In this document: positions 34,079-45,650 of the stretch, in pieces
Layout of the letters: every line of letters starts with the position of its first letter
Position numbering within the stretch: the stretch's first letter is position 1
Source: Actinostola sp. cb2023
Lineage: Eukaryota > Cnidaria > Anthozoa > Actiniaria > Actinostolidae
Length of the DNA: 64,000 nt
NCBI GenBank assembly: GCA_033675265.1
Contig: JAUJYZ010001233.1
Location: 1-64,000 of the forward strand
Direction of reading: 5' to 3'
The notes under the pieces: model-generated
What the model saw: only the letters and a program-made list of their open reading frames with translations
What the model was told of the DNA's origin: nothing
The model's database searches: none
Made by a program: the position numbers and the translations under genes

Positions 34079-34511
34079 CTACTCGTAAAATCGTGTTTCG
34101 TGTTCACAGGATACAAAAACAAAGTGTAACAAGCATTCTTCTGTAATTTTCTGACAGAAAATAGCATTCTTCAAATCGTTTTTCGTGTCAAAACAGTAAA
34201 CTGCACAGATAAAAGTTTTCGAGTCGCTTTGCCATTTTGATTTCTTTCGTGAGATTTGATTGGATGATGGGCGATTTCTGACGCTTTTCAGGAGAATTGA
34301 AATTTTGATCACTAAAATATCGCGTAAATAAAGGAGTTTTACGAAAGAAATCCTTGTAGTTATTTTATAAAACAAATAGAAAACGTTTTCCCGTGTTTAC
34401 ATAGCCTGATATAAGCAATCGGGAAAGTTTGGGAGAAGTCTCGAGCTCTGTGTAAAACCGAGCAGTTAGGCGAGGTTTTACACAATAGCTCTCGACTTCT
34501 CCCAAACTTCC

Positions 34512-34542
<31 letters not shown>

Positions 34543-34558
34543 GAAACGTTTTCTATTT
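34079..34558. repeat. Dispersed repeat plus fold-back, copy 1
   Basis: 34079-34380 is the reverse complement of 41612-41905 (shared TTCTCCTGAAAAGCG, CATCCAATCAAATCTCACGA, TTTCTGTCAGAAAATTAC). Adjacent, 34381-34558 is a palindrome with ~70-bp arms (GTGTTTACATAGCCTGATAT...). The second copy likewise has a fold-back next to it (41402-41611), so the two parts travel together. Confidence 0.7.
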
Positions 34559-34579
34559 GTTAAATAGCATAGACTTTAA

Positions 34580-35892
34580 CTGGCTGTCTCTTTAAAAACC
34601 TCTCAGTCGTTTTCGCTTCTAAAATAAATATCTCCCAAACTCTAGCTAATGAAAGACTATATCAAGGTTATTACTAAAACGGGTTTGGTTTGCTTCAAAA
34701 TATTTTTTTTTATTTTTTATTTTTATTTTGAAATGATTCCGTCTGAGAGCTGGTCAAGAGGTCAAATTTGCATGAAATTATGCACTTCTTTACGGCGCTG
34801 TACAAACTTCGTCTTGCATTATGCAGCGAAACGTTTTATATCATGTTGTAGATAAATGTATCTAGTTTGTCTAGAGGTAAAGCGTTATTATCGGTTCAGC
34901 CGTTTATGAGAACATTAGTTGATAATTAACCCCACTAAGATCTAACTGAACGGCGGCTCAAAATTACCCAACTTTACTCGATTATTTTGCAAAAGTGGCA
35001 CCTCGCTGGACTCTCTCATTGACACAATCGGATTGAACATCATTTCATTTACACAAATCTGTAAAAACCTGTGTACGTTTTGGATATTTCAAAAGTTACG
35101 ACAATTTCAGTTGGTGCATGTTAGACGATTTACGAATATTAATTAGGTGCAATATCTCAGATATCTTATCCATATGAAGTTGAAAACAGCTTACCTCCTT
35201 CCTAAATCGCTCATGTTTCCCATTTTACCCATGCTAGACTTCATTCCAGGTCAACATTTCCAAATACAGCGATTTAGGAAGGAGGTAAGCTATTTTCAAC
35301 TTCATATGGATAAGATATTGCACCTAATTAATATTCGTAAATCGTCTAACATGCACCAACTGAAATTGTCGTAACTTTTGAAATATCCAAAACGTACACA
35401 GGTTTTTACAGATTTGTGTAAATAAAATGATGTTCAATCCGATTGTGTCAATGAGAGAGTCCAGCGAGGTGCCACTTTTGCAAAATAATCGAGTAAAGTT
35501 GGGTAATTTTGAGCCGCCGTTCAGTTAGATCTTAGTGGGGTTAATTATCAACTAATTTTCTCATAAACGGCTGAACCGATTGAATAACGCTTTATCTCTA
35601 GACAAACTAGATACATTTATCTACAACATGATATAAAAAGTTTCGCTGGATAATGCGAGACGAAGTTTGTACAGCGCCGTAAAAAAGTGCATCATTTCAT
35701 GCAAATTTGACCTCTGACCAGCTCTCATACGGAATCATTTAAAAAAATTAAAATTAAATAAAATAAAAATATTTTGAAGCAAACCAAACCCGTTTTAGTT
35801 TTAACCTTGATATAGTCTTTCATTAGCTAGAGTTTGGGAGATATTTATTTTAGAAGCGAAAACGACTGATAGGTTTTTAAAGAGACGGCCAG
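34580..35892. mobile_element. 1.3-kb near-perfect palindromic element, copy 1
   Basis: Flanked by TTAA (34576-34579 and 35893-35896), with tips CTGGCTGTCTCTTTAAAAAC and its complement. Each arm is about 640 bp, the two arms are nearly identical, and the loop around 35215-35265 is only about 55 bp. Short open frames inside are incidental. A second copy lies inverted at 42816-44097. Confidence 0.85.
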
Positions 35893-35920
35893 TTAATTAC
35901 ATTACACTAAAGCATGAATA

Positions 35921-36175
35921 TTAGATTCCTTAGCTACCGAGTGATAGTCTATTGGCTAAAACAAGGGTGTTGTTTGCTAGCATATTACATCCATGAACGT
36001 CAGATTCCTTAGCTACCGAGGGACAGTGTATTGGCTAATAAAGTTTTGCTTGCTAGCATATTACATCCATGAACGTCAGATTCCTTTGCTATCAATTAAG
36101 GGACAGTGTATTGGCCAAAACAAGGGTTTTGCTTGCTAGCATAATATTGCATCCATTAACATCAGATTGCTAACG
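35921..36175. repeat. Three tandem copies of an ~80-bp unit
   Basis: Each copy has AGATTCCTTAGCTACCGAG (or a variant), GTGTATTGGCTAA and TTGCTAGCATATTACATCCA. Confidence 0.8.
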
Positions 36176-36284
36176 TTCTAGTCTATTGGATAGGAAATCA
36201 AGAGCTAAGACTGATGCTACCACTTGCTGCTGAAATATATACAACGGAAAGTTGTAGTCTTATGTCACATTGGATTTTCCTTTT

Positions 36285-36495
36285 AGGGTTGAAAATGTTT
36301 CCTGTGTGTACCTTTTAGGGTTCCGACTCAAAAGTCAGTTACGTAACATCACTCCGTACCTTTTAGGGTCAATTGTTATTTATTTTCTTTATTGAACAAA
36401 CATGAAAGAACAGAAGATGTTGTCCAGTCACTGCATGATAAAACGATATCAGCACAATCACTTTTTTGCCATATACGGTCGTACTTTTTAGGGGT
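36285..36495. repeat. Interspersed CCTTTTAGGG motif
   Basis: CCTTTTAGGG or a close variant occurs at about 36281, 36310, 36358 and 36485, most often preceded by GTA. It is interspersed, not a tandem telomere-like array. Confidence 0.5.
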
Positions 36496-37962
36496 CGAAA
36501 CGACCTGTTATTATACTTGTGATAAACAAATAATACTACACAATAGATTCAAATCAAGGTAATGGACTTACTGCACATAATAACAACTATATAGTAGTTT
36601 TATTAATGCACAGTAAGTCCAACCTCGACTTGGAAGTATTGTTTGTGAGAACTGTGAAGTGATGTATTGGACTCCTGCCATGCGGTCGTCCAATTACGTT
36701 TATCTGACTTGCATGATTACAAACCAAATTGAACTCCACTCAGTCCTGTTACCATTATTTAATCATCAGACACCATGACAACATAATAATGCTAATCCAC
36801 AAGATTGCCTACTAAGGAAGTGCCTATAGTCAAATCAACCCATGTTGTTTCTGTGATAGAGTGATTGCAATAAACCCCTGAAATTAAAACAGTTTTGAAA
36901 AATTACAAAACTACTCATATTGAGTGATTTTATTTAACCTGTGAAATATATATCAGTCTAATACATCAGTACATCAACTGGGTGCTGCTGAGCCTGATCC
37001 TGGTTAGTTATTAGTTATTAGTTAGTTATTTAGAGTGCAAACAATATATTCATGAAACAGTACTAACTAATTAGTACTAAATAGCACTGATGAAACAATA
37101 GAAAACAATAGATATAATAACACTATTTGATCATGGTTATATTGTTTCCACTCTAGTCTCTATTACTCTCCCCCCCCCCCCCCCAATATGGTGTACCGTA
37201 TACATGGAAACAATAATTAGGAAATAGATTAGGTGTGCATAGCAGACAACACTGATGGAGTCCAGTAGTATATTGTAGCACATATGACAATCTGCTCAGA
37301 GTATAGATTTTCTGAGCACAAATGGATTTCAGATGGCTCCCCGATTATATATAAGCCCACCACAAAACCCTTGTGAAGTTACATAAGCCCAGCTAGGGCT
37401 CACAACCGGGATTGAACTGTATTTTGGTAATACATTATTTGTTGGCTTTAAAAAAATCAGGATAATGAACTACGTACATGCATGCATGTACATGAACATA
37501 TTAGCTATTCATTAGCAATTCCTGGTTCACCCTTAGCAATGCATTTCATTATAAAGAGTGTTTTTAAATAAATATATTTATGAATGTGTGATCCACAAGA
37601 AAGTGAAATCTGATCTTGTTTATACAGCATGAATCAATACAAACATTATCAATGTTGCATTGTTTGTGTTTCTGTATGTGCATGTAGGTATACAGATCAG
37701 ATTTATGTATTTGTTTTAATTTTCAATATCAAGGCTGTTAAAAGTTTCATAGCAATATAAGCTTACATTCTTACTTACCCTTGAAACAGAGTTTTACATT
37801 GGCTCGATCTACTCTTTCGTCCAGAGATTCGATCGAGTGTACCAAAATCGTCGGCAGACCATTTCTTTTGAGGTAAAACTTTTTTTTAACCTGCTCTCCA
37901 ATGTTCATAGCCAATAAAATGATCTGGGAGAAAGTGGCTGCCACAAATGAACAGAAGTAGAA
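36496..37962. other. Interior of the THAP transposon, no exon resolved
   Basis: Later exons of the THAP protein would be expected on the minus strand here, but I could not trace a DDE core. A C-run at 37168-37184 is a simple repeat. Confidence 0.4.
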
Positions 37963-38103
37963 CTACTTTTCTAGCCTTTCCTGAATCCTGGTTCTTTTCA
38001 CGAACTTCGCCCACCGTTCACGAATGACAGGATGGCAAATTGTGATTGTTGACCCGTTTAAATTAGAATTGGAGCAGCCGCCAACAACACAACGCTTAAC
38101 CAT
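37963..38103 (-). CDS. THAP-domain first exon (transposase fragment)
   Basis: From an ATG at 38103 the frame reads MVKRCVVGGCSNSN, then HPVIRERWAKFVKRTR: the start of a THAP zinc-binding domain (C-x4-C, then the basic W-x2-FV-x-RTR helix). THAP domains bind DNA and open P-element and Kolobok transposases. The frame ends after 46 codons with AAA-GTAGTT, which could be a splice donor, so this may be exon 1 of a longer protein. The second C-x2-H half of the domain is not found in this exon. It lies just inside the right end of the 33357-38436 element, which supports a transposase role. Whether the element is still complete is doubtful. Confidence 0.6.
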   Translation of the reverse strand: MVKRCVVGGCSNSNLNGSTITICHPVIRERWAKFVKRTRIQERLEK

Positions 38104-38476
38104 GACTAGTGTGTCTAAAATTGAGCTTGGAAAAGCGAAGAAATATAAAAAAGCAAACACCTTCAAGTTGGTAAACAATCTCAGTTCGTACATTCTCAGC
38201 GCTGTGTGTTCCACTAGTGACGTCAGATCACGTGACTTTCCGAAAACAACCCGAACATTTCTCCTCGAAAGTCAAATCACTTTTTCGCGGATTATTTCGA
38301 GTTAGAGATAACTTTTGGCAAAATTTTCTCGATTTCAACAACAAGTGTAGTCTTTACATTTGTTTTGGGTGTTTTTCCGATTTGTTAAATCATTTTCCAA
38401 AAATTGTCAAATTTACGTGAGACCTTGACTTTAATCATATTACAATCCTGGCCAAAATGATTGCGACACCTGGCTT

Positions 38477-38908
38477 AAAGTGGATATGACATGAATTTTT
38501 TTCTTTTGAAAATCGATTACATATGAAGTGAATAGTGGGATGGTTCAGTATTTTATGATTTGAGCGTGATATGGTAATTCGGTGACGTCAGAGTGGGTTT
38601 AATTTATTATACAAAAGCGCCATTGTGCAAATTATTGATTTTTTTTTATCTGGCAAAAAGTTTTCTACAATTGATATACATGATGTTCATTTTGTTTTTC
38701 TATTTTAGAAAAGAGTACTGCTTGGAAAAATACAAATAAGTTTCGGCAAAACCCACTCTGACGTCACCGAATTAGCATATCACGATTTCAAAGCTTTATA
38801 ACTCGCCAATGCGAAGCTCAAATCACAAAATACTGAACCATCCCACTATTCACTTCATATGTAATCGATTTTCAAAAGAAAACATTTCGTGTCATATACA
38901 CTTTTTAA
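38477..38908. mobile_element. Palindromic TTAA-flanked MITE, ~150-bp arms
   Basis: TTAAAGTGGATATGACA at the left, matched by TGTCATATACACTTTTTAA at the right. The arms share GAAAATCGATTACATATGAA, GGGATGGTTCAGTATTTT and GGTGACGTCAGAGTGGGTTT with their complements. Confidence 0.8.
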
Positions 38909-38950
38909 ATTAAAATAAATTAAATTAAATTAAATTAAATTAAATTAAAA
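38909..38950. repeat. (AAATT)n pentanucleotide run
   Basis: Consecutive AAATT units with minor interruptions. Confidence 0.85.
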
Positions 38951-39172
38951 TATCGATCTCAACATGAAAATATCCATATAACTTGACCCCACCCCCCTTC
39001 CCCCATAACAATCTTGATGATTGCCTACGTCGACCCCCATCGTTAATGAAAGTTGGAGACAACATTGTAGCAGGGGAAGGGGGTGGGGTGGGGAGGGGAG
39101 GGGGATAACGTGCTTATATTAAAACATATTGCGCATTAACTAGGGTCCCAATTAATTTTGTCCAGGATTGTA

Positions 39173-39583
39173 GCTTCGTACCTTTTCGATAGCATATATT
39201 ATAATAGTTTTGACATAGAGATGCTAATGACACATGGGCCGCGTCGCGCGAAAAGGGCCCGGAAGACATATGACGTAATTTCGAGTACTTTGCATTTAAA
39301 ATCAACTGAAGCAAAATAGCGGCAAATCCCAGCGTGTTTCCGAAGGTGGAGGTTTAGGCCCAATTATTTCTGAACTTTATGGTAAATTCTAACTTTTAAC
39401 TCCATAAATTCATCAAACATATAGTAATTATTTTGTTTTCATTCAGAAAATGAGATCGAGATTATATTGTGTGCAAAACTTTGTGATTAAATACAGTTAA
39501 ATATTGAATCATTGTTTGTCTTCGGGTACTTTGTTTGTAGCCGGTGTTTGCTTGTACGTCTCTCGCTTTCTCAAGGTACTTAA
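39173..39583. other. Spacer, nothing recognised
   Basis: AT-rich with no identifiable gene. Its last 12 bases form half of a palindromic insertion target (see 39584-40234). Confidence 0.4.
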
Positions 39584-40234
39584 GGCCTGGTTCAAGCCTT
39601 AAATACCAGAAAACGAAAAAAATTATAATGTCTAATCATTTTGACTAAACATCACAAAAATTGGCATACCTTTAGAGTTTTACATCCTCTACTCATTTAA
39701 GTGAATAAAATCCAAAACAGCGTATCACGTGGTTAACCACGTGACAAATAATTTTGAAAATAAAAAATAAAATGCGGTCGCCAGTTTAAGAGGAAAGTGA
39801 AAGCAAATAGGTGTGTATAATCACGTTTATGATCATCTATTAACGTTCGTTTAGAAAACCTGTCTCCCGATTTTTGCAAGGCGAATATTGTGGAAAAGAG
39901 GTCACGTGACCATTTCATCAGATTATATTTCGGTAGTTTTCTCTTAAACTATAACTCGGAGCGAGGTTTTCTCGACGCTATCTTTTTTAACCAGTTATCC
40001 TTAACGCTATTACGTAAAAACTATTTCATTGTGAATTGAATTCGCGACCGCATTTAAGAAAAACTATATTTTCAGCCAAAAGGTCACGTGACAACATGAC
40101 GTCACAATGTTTATAACAAAATTGTCACAATTCGTGTATATAACCTTATGCCTAAATATGAGTGCCTAAGTAAACAAGGGTAGCGAGTTATTACAATAAA
40201 TGTGATTTTCCAAAGTGCCTTTTTGAACCAGGCC
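39584..40234. mobile_element. TTAA-flanked MITE inserted in a palindromic target
   Basis: Tips are GGCCTGGTTCAAGCC and, inverted, TTTTTGAACCAGGCC, each next to TTAA (39580-39583; 40235-40238). Outside, CTCAAGGTAC and GTACCTTGAG are exact complements, so the uninterrupted site would have been a 24-bp palindrome centred on TTAA. Confidence 0.8.
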
Positions 40235-40288
40235 TTAAGTACCTTGAGTTTATTTTATATTTTCGCCAACTATTTCATTTGCTTAAAA

Positions 40289-40525
40289 ATGGAGAGCTTT
40301 TCCCTAGACTTATCTATCGATCATGAGCTTAGAGATGTAATGGAAGACCTTTTAACAAGCGTTTATGGACCCGAATTTGAGAGCCAACAGAGTCAGCTTA
40401 GTGTAACTGTAAACCAGTCGGAGAGCGACAGTGAAGATGAATATATTTATGAAGAACAAGAGACAGACACGGAAGAAGAACACTGTAGAAGACTAGCAGG
40501 GGAATTACTCCAGATAATAGAGTGA
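40289..40525 (+). CDS. Short acidic hypothetical protein
   Basis: A 78-residue frame from ATG (MESFSLDLSIDHELRD...) with a strongly acidic second half (SESDSEDEYIYEEQETDTEE), ending at 40525. There is no signal peptide, membrane span or recognised domain. It lies 55 bp right of a MITE in a transposon-dense region, so it may be an N-terminal exon of a host gene or of a transposon protein. Codon use looks protein-like but I cannot prove expression. Confidence 0.35.
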   Translation: MESFSLDLSIDHELRDVMEDLLTSVYGPEFESQQSQLSVTVNQSESDSEDEYIYEEQETDTEEEHCRRLAGELLQIIE

Positions 40526-41401
40526 ATGCAATAATGGCATCCTTAATTTCAATTGCCATATTGTTCTGGACTGACTAGGCTCTCATACAACAACAACAAT
40601 AACTTTATTGGTGCCTTGTAGAGTGTTGAACCAGCACCTCCCTGGTTGAACTATACATCGGTTTGTTAACCAATAAAAATATATAATGTAATAGACTAAT
40701 GTGAAAATGCTTTTGTGTTTCCATATGAACACGTATCATCAGGCTTAAGTCATGATCAGTCCAGAACAATGGCAATATGCAACTTGCATGACATTGTTTT
40801 ACAACACTAAAAGCATGCAATTCTTTGTACTATTTAAATAGTGCTAAATAGCACTAATTAAACATTAGAAAACAATATAATTAGCATAATTTAGCAGTAT
40901 TTAGTACTATTTATGTTGTATGCTTTTAGTGTTTTACATGTATGTATATGCACAAAGATATAATTTTATTTTGAAGTCATATTTTAATAATGATTCCAAT
41001 AAATCTGGGCACTACTATAAATTAGCTGTCAGTTTTTATTAGATACAAAGGAACAAAGGAAAACAAAAGTGTGAATGTCTAATGGTGTGTATTGGTGTAC
41101 ATGTAGTTAGTAATGCCAATGCAGGTTTATAAGAATCACTATGTTGAAGCCACCATGTAATTTTGATTTTATTATATAGACCTGCACGATAATGCCTGAA
41201 TCAAAATATAATTTGGAACCCTTTAAAGAATGTATTCCATGATATAAGCCAAGTCACAGTGTAGGCTATTGTATTAGGATGATGGACAACTGAGGAAATG
41301 CATCAATGAGCACTAATTTGACAATTTATGATAATTAGATTGTGATAACAGTTCATGTAACAATGATATTTTTTAATTAACAAATAAAGAAGGCTAAGCA
41401 G
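40526..41401. other. Spacer with short repeats, no gene recognised
   Basis: Contains (CAA)n-type sequence at 40590-40602 and TTTAGTACTATTTA-type repeats around 40830-40920. Nothing else identified. Confidence 0.4.
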
Positions 41402-41905
41402 TGTTTTATTTAAGCATTAATGCACGCTTGCCGTGTCTTTGTTCTCTGTTAAAAACACGCGGGATATGTTGGGAAAACAAAAAAAATGTTGGAAATCACG
41501 AGCCTCCGGCGAGTGATTGTTCAACATTTTCTGCGCTCTCCCAAGATATCCCAAGTGTTTTTAACAGAGAACAAAGACACGGCAAGCGTGCATTAATGCT
41601 TTTATTAAATAATTACAAGGATTTCTTTCTTTAAAAAATCCTTTATTTACGCGAATTTTGATTGATCAAATTTGCAATTCTCCTGAAAAGCGAGAAATCG
41701 TTCATCATCCAATCAAATCTCACGAAAGAAATCAGAATGGCAAAGCGACAGTAGCGACTCGACAACTTTTATCAGTACCGTATAAATAGTGTTTTGACAG
41801 GAAAAACGTTTTGAAGAATGCTCTTTTCTGTCAGAAAATTACCGAAGAATATTTGTTGCACTTCGTTTGTGTATCCTGTGAACACAAAACACGAAGAAAA
41901 GTGAG
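41402..41905. repeat. Fold-back plus dispersed repeat, copy 2 (inverted relative to copy 1)
   Basis: 41402-41611 is a palindrome with ~70-bp arms (GCATTAATGCACGCTTGCCG...). 41612-41905 is the reverse complement of 34079-34380 at roughly 85% similarity. Confidence 0.7.
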
Positions 41906-42815
41906 AAAAGCTGAGCTGATTCAATGACGACGAATCGTCAAACTTTCTGAAATATTTGATAACTAGATGAATGGAACACGAAGTCAGGTAGCCAAATATC
42001 CACAGTTTTTGTCGTATTTTTGAATCTTTTCATCGCTTTTCTCGACATGCAAGAATGTATAAACGATGGACATTTCTGAGACATTTGAAGATATTTTTTC
42101 TCTTTGACATATTTTACTAGAGATATGAATGTTCTGGCGAACCCGCCGTGTAGCTACAAGAATCGCTCTGTTTTCACTCTTGTGAGTAAGCTTATAAGCT
42201 TAAATACGGCTATCTTTTCTTGATATTTTCAGTCGTACACTTGAGAAAATATGTGTAACTATAGAACTTACAGAACGGTTAGTATGTTATTGAGAAAACT
42301 GAGCAGTTAGATTTAGTTTTCTTCAGTTATTGTGGACAAAAATAATTGGACGATTCGTCTTGCCATCTTGGTGTGTTTGAAATTGAAGCTCAATTCTTGC
42401 AAATTTTCGGTTTAAAATCATCAAAATCACATCTAGATAGAACTTGAACTTAACTAAACAAGAAAAACTGTAATGCTATGGCTTATAATTAGTAAATAAA
42501 ATATGTTTGACAACAGAAAAATATATGTTTGTGGTTGATCGAATCCACTGCATCGCTTCAAGGTTGTTCAAGGTCATCAAAACCATGTTTCTGTGCTCTT
42601 ATATCACATAGCTTTTTAGCCAATCAGAGCGGGCGTTATATCATAGTTATTTTATAAACTGTGATAAAACACGACGGACGTTTGAAAACACGAGAGAAAT
42701 ATTAAAAGCATGAGCCGTAGGCGAGTTGGTTTACTTACAGATGATTTACAATATGTCTGTACTAAACCAAGTAATTTAATCAGTGTCAACATTTTTGTAT
42801 ATAAGTTATACTTAA
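41906..42815. other. Spacer, nothing recognised
   Basis: No gene or clear repeat identified in this AT-rich stretch. Confidence 0.4.
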
Positions 42816-44097
42816 CTGGCCGTCTCTTTAAAAACCTCTCAGTCGTTTTCGCTTCTAAAATAAATATCTCCCAAACTCTAGCTAATGAAAGACTATATCA
42901 AGGTTAAAACTAAAACGGGTTTGGTTTGCTTCAAAATATTTTTATTTTATTTTATTTCATTTTTTTAAATGATTCCGTCTGAGAGCTGGTCAGAGATCAA
43001 ATTTGCATGAAATGATGCACTTTTTTACGGCGCTGTACAAACTTCGTCTCGCATTATCCAGCGAAACTTTTTATATCATGTTGTAGATAAATGTATCTAG
43101 TTTGTCTAGAGATAAAGCGTTATTCAATCGGTTCAGCCGTTTATGAGAAAATTAGTTGATAATTAACCCCACTAAGATCTAACTGAACGGCGGCTCAAAA
43201 TTACCCAACTTTACTCGATTATTTTGCAAAAGTGGCACCTCGCTGGACTCTCTCATTGACACAATCGGATTGAACATCATTTTATTTACACAAATCTGTA
43301 AAAACCTGTGTACGTTTTGGATATTTCAAAAGTTACGACAATTTCAGTTGGTGCATGTTAGACGATTTACGAATATTAATTAGGTGCAATATCTTATCCA
43401 TATGAAGTTGAAAATAGCTTACCTCCTTCCTAAATCGCTGTATTTGGAAATGTTGACCTGGAATGAAGTCTAGCATGGGTAAAATGGGAAACATGAGCGA
43501 TTTAGGAAGGAGGTAAGCTGTTTTCAACTTCATATGGATAAGATATCTGAGATATTGCACCTAATTAATATTCGTAAATCGTCTAACATGCACCAACTGA
43601 AATTGTCGTAACTTTTGAAATATCCAAAACGTACACAGGTTTTTACAGATTTGTGTAAATGAAATGATGTTCAATCCGATTGTGTCACTTTTGCAAAATA
43701 ATCGAGTAAAGTTGGGTAATTTTGAGCCGCCGTTCAGTTAGATCTTAGTGGGGTTAATTATCAACTAATGTTCTCATAAACGGCTGAACCGATTAATAAC
43801 GCTTTACCTCTAGACAAACTAGATACATTTATCTACAACATGATATAAAACGTTTCGCTGCATAATGCAAGACGAAGTTTGTACAGCGCCGTAAAGAAGT
43901 GCATAATTTCATGCAAATTTGACCTCTTGACCAGCTCTCAGACGGAATCATTTCAAAATAAAAATAAAAAATAAATAAAAATATTTTGAAGCAAACCAAA
44001 CCCGTTTTAGTAATAACCTTGATATAGTCTTTCATTAGCTAGAGTTTGGGAGATATTTATTTTAGAAGCGAAAACGACTGAGAGGTTTTTAAAGAGA
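42816..44097. mobile_element. 1.3-kb near-perfect palindromic element, copy 2, right end interrupted
   Basis: It starts right after TTAA (42812-42815) with CTGGCCGTCTCTTTAAAAAC and runs as the inverted twin of 34580-35892. Its right tip is lost: AAAGAGA is followed by the next element, and a GGCAGTTAA remnant like the expected tip appears at 46259-46267, after that element. Differences from copy 1 are few. Confidence 0.85.
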
Positions 44098-44749
44098 CCA
44101 AAATTTGATATACAAAATGTATACATTTTAGGCCAAAAAGTATACAACAGATATACAATCACTGCTGTTTGTATATTTGATGTATACATCTAATATACAA
44201 TCAGCGAAATGAGAGAATGTGAAGAGATTCTGATGTATACTTTATGTATACAGAAGAAAATAGAGAAACATACATCAACTATACATCATATACAATAGAT
44301 ATACAACGAGGTTGTATGCAATCATAGAAATTAAAGATTGTGAAGAGATTCACTAGATTCTGATGTACACTTTATGTACACAGAAGAAAATGGGAAGCTA
44401 TACATCAACTATACATCATGTACATCACAAATAATTCCAGTGTATATTTATTATTATTGGAATACCGAATAATTCAAAGACTGAAAAGAAAACTTTTGAG
44501 AACTGATCGATTGGTTTTACAATACAAGCCCGCTACATGTCTTCAAAATACGGTATAAAATGGCCGGCAGTCAAAAAATATTTCAGATTTTCAAGGAATC
44601 ATCTTAGCTGATTGAATTCAAATCTTCCTTTAAAGTTTGTTATTTTTCAATTTGAAAAGTTTGCCTTTGATGCTACGAAATACTCCTGACGAGACACTTA
44701 GAAAATTTTCACAGCAACTTTGTATGGCCGAGGGAGTCTAGTACCTAGC

Positions 44750-45650
44750 TCCATATTTGGAACATATCCCCTGCAGAGCTTCACTCTGATTGGCTACTGA
44801 CACAGTTTTGAATCTTGTGACCACCGCCATTTTGTGATTCTTCGCTTAGGTAACGAATATAAAACGTGTAGTGGAAACTATTAGTCGAATAATCACTCTT
44901 TTCTTCCACTAAATCCCTGGAGAACGACAAGGAACAATTGACATGTGTTGCAGAGAGTTATTTCTTCACAAACATGCGGTGAAATACAAGAAATTATGCT
45001 GAATTCACAAGGTAAGATTCGATGTCATGAAACCATTCAAATGTAAAGCCAAACGGCCTGATGTACAGTAGTTCAGATCAAAATATTCTTAGATAGTGTC
45101 ATGAACAATACTTTGTTGAAATACTTTGCTTAAAACCCCGTTAAAACAGAACATTTTAAGACTGTTTCTCTCTGTTATATGAATGCCGATTATTAGTATT
45201 TCGCAAATGAACCAGAACTTAAATGATCGATAGATCGAAGTTCAACAGCAATGTTTGTTAGCGAAATAAATACTCACTGAAAGAGATTTGTCAGGTTTAC
45301 CTGAATCTACATTTTACTTATATAGCTTAATGCACAGCAAGAAGCTATACGTACGTTGTATAGAAGTATTCTTACATTGTATTTCAGTTCTCTGCCGCTT
45401 TCAGTTATTACTGAATGTACTGTATGCACTGATCCGCGTTTGCTTTCCTGTTATCCTTCCATACTAACAATATTCTCTGGTAGATTAATTATGATGATAT
45501 GCTTTAATACTTTTATGTTTTTCTTCAATAGAATGAAGCATAACAAATCCAATAAAGTCATTATGGTGGTGGACAATTATAGTCAAGAGGTCAACAAAAA
45601 GCTAAGAGAACTGCAGACATCAGTACAGAATAATTCAAAGTGATGTGATC
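44750..45650 (+). repeat. Dispersed gene-like unit, copy 2
   Basis: 44750-45023 matches 3717-3993 and 45516-45650 matches 5680-5770. The donor CAAG-GTAAGATTCG and acceptor TTCTTCAATAG are both kept with a 0.5-kb spacer. It lies inside the 44098-46254 element, so it was probably picked up or mobilised by it. Confidence 0.55.
45533..45643 (+). CDS. 36-codon frame in the second block of the dispersed unit
   Basis: Starts at the ATG two bases after the acceptor-like AATAG and reads MKHNKSNKVIMVVDNYSQ, a helical, charged C-terminal half (EVNKKLRELQTSVQ), then stop. The first block has a stop in the joined frame, so the ATG here would be the start. There is no known family. The matching frame in copy 1 stops after seven codons. 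Weak evidence for a gene. Confidence 0.25.
   Translation: MKHNKSNKVIMVVDNYSQEVNKKLRELQTSVQNNSK

Larger units (their letters stand above)
33357..38436. mobile_element. 5-kb TTAA-type DNA transposon with a THAP exon (Kolobok-like)
   Basis: The termini are inverted: AAGGTCTCACGTAAATCTGG at the left and CGTGAGACCTTGACTTTAA at the right, each next to TTAA. The arms stay similar for roughly 230-260 bp, including GTGACGTCACTAGTGGAACA on the left and its partner near 38210-38225. Near the right end, on the minus strand, is a THAP-domain exon. THAP plus TTAA is characteristic of Kolobok transposons. Several younger elements sit inside (34079-34558, 34580-35892). The left terminus shows a 3-base difference from the right next to TTAA. 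Confidence 0.65.
38446..39172. mobile_element. Mariner-like element with TACAATCCTGGCCAAAAT ends
   Basis: TACAATCCTGGCCAAAATGA at the left and its relative ATTTTGTCCAGGATTGTA at the right form ~27-bp inverted ends beginning with TA. The inside holds a nested MITE (38477-38908), a pentanucleotide run and a G/C-skewed tract around 39070-39105. No transposase frame is seen. Confidence 0.6.

Noticed and set aside
36285..36495. Telomere-like TTTTAGGG words
   Set aside because: Interspersed single words, not a tandem array, so not an internal telomere.
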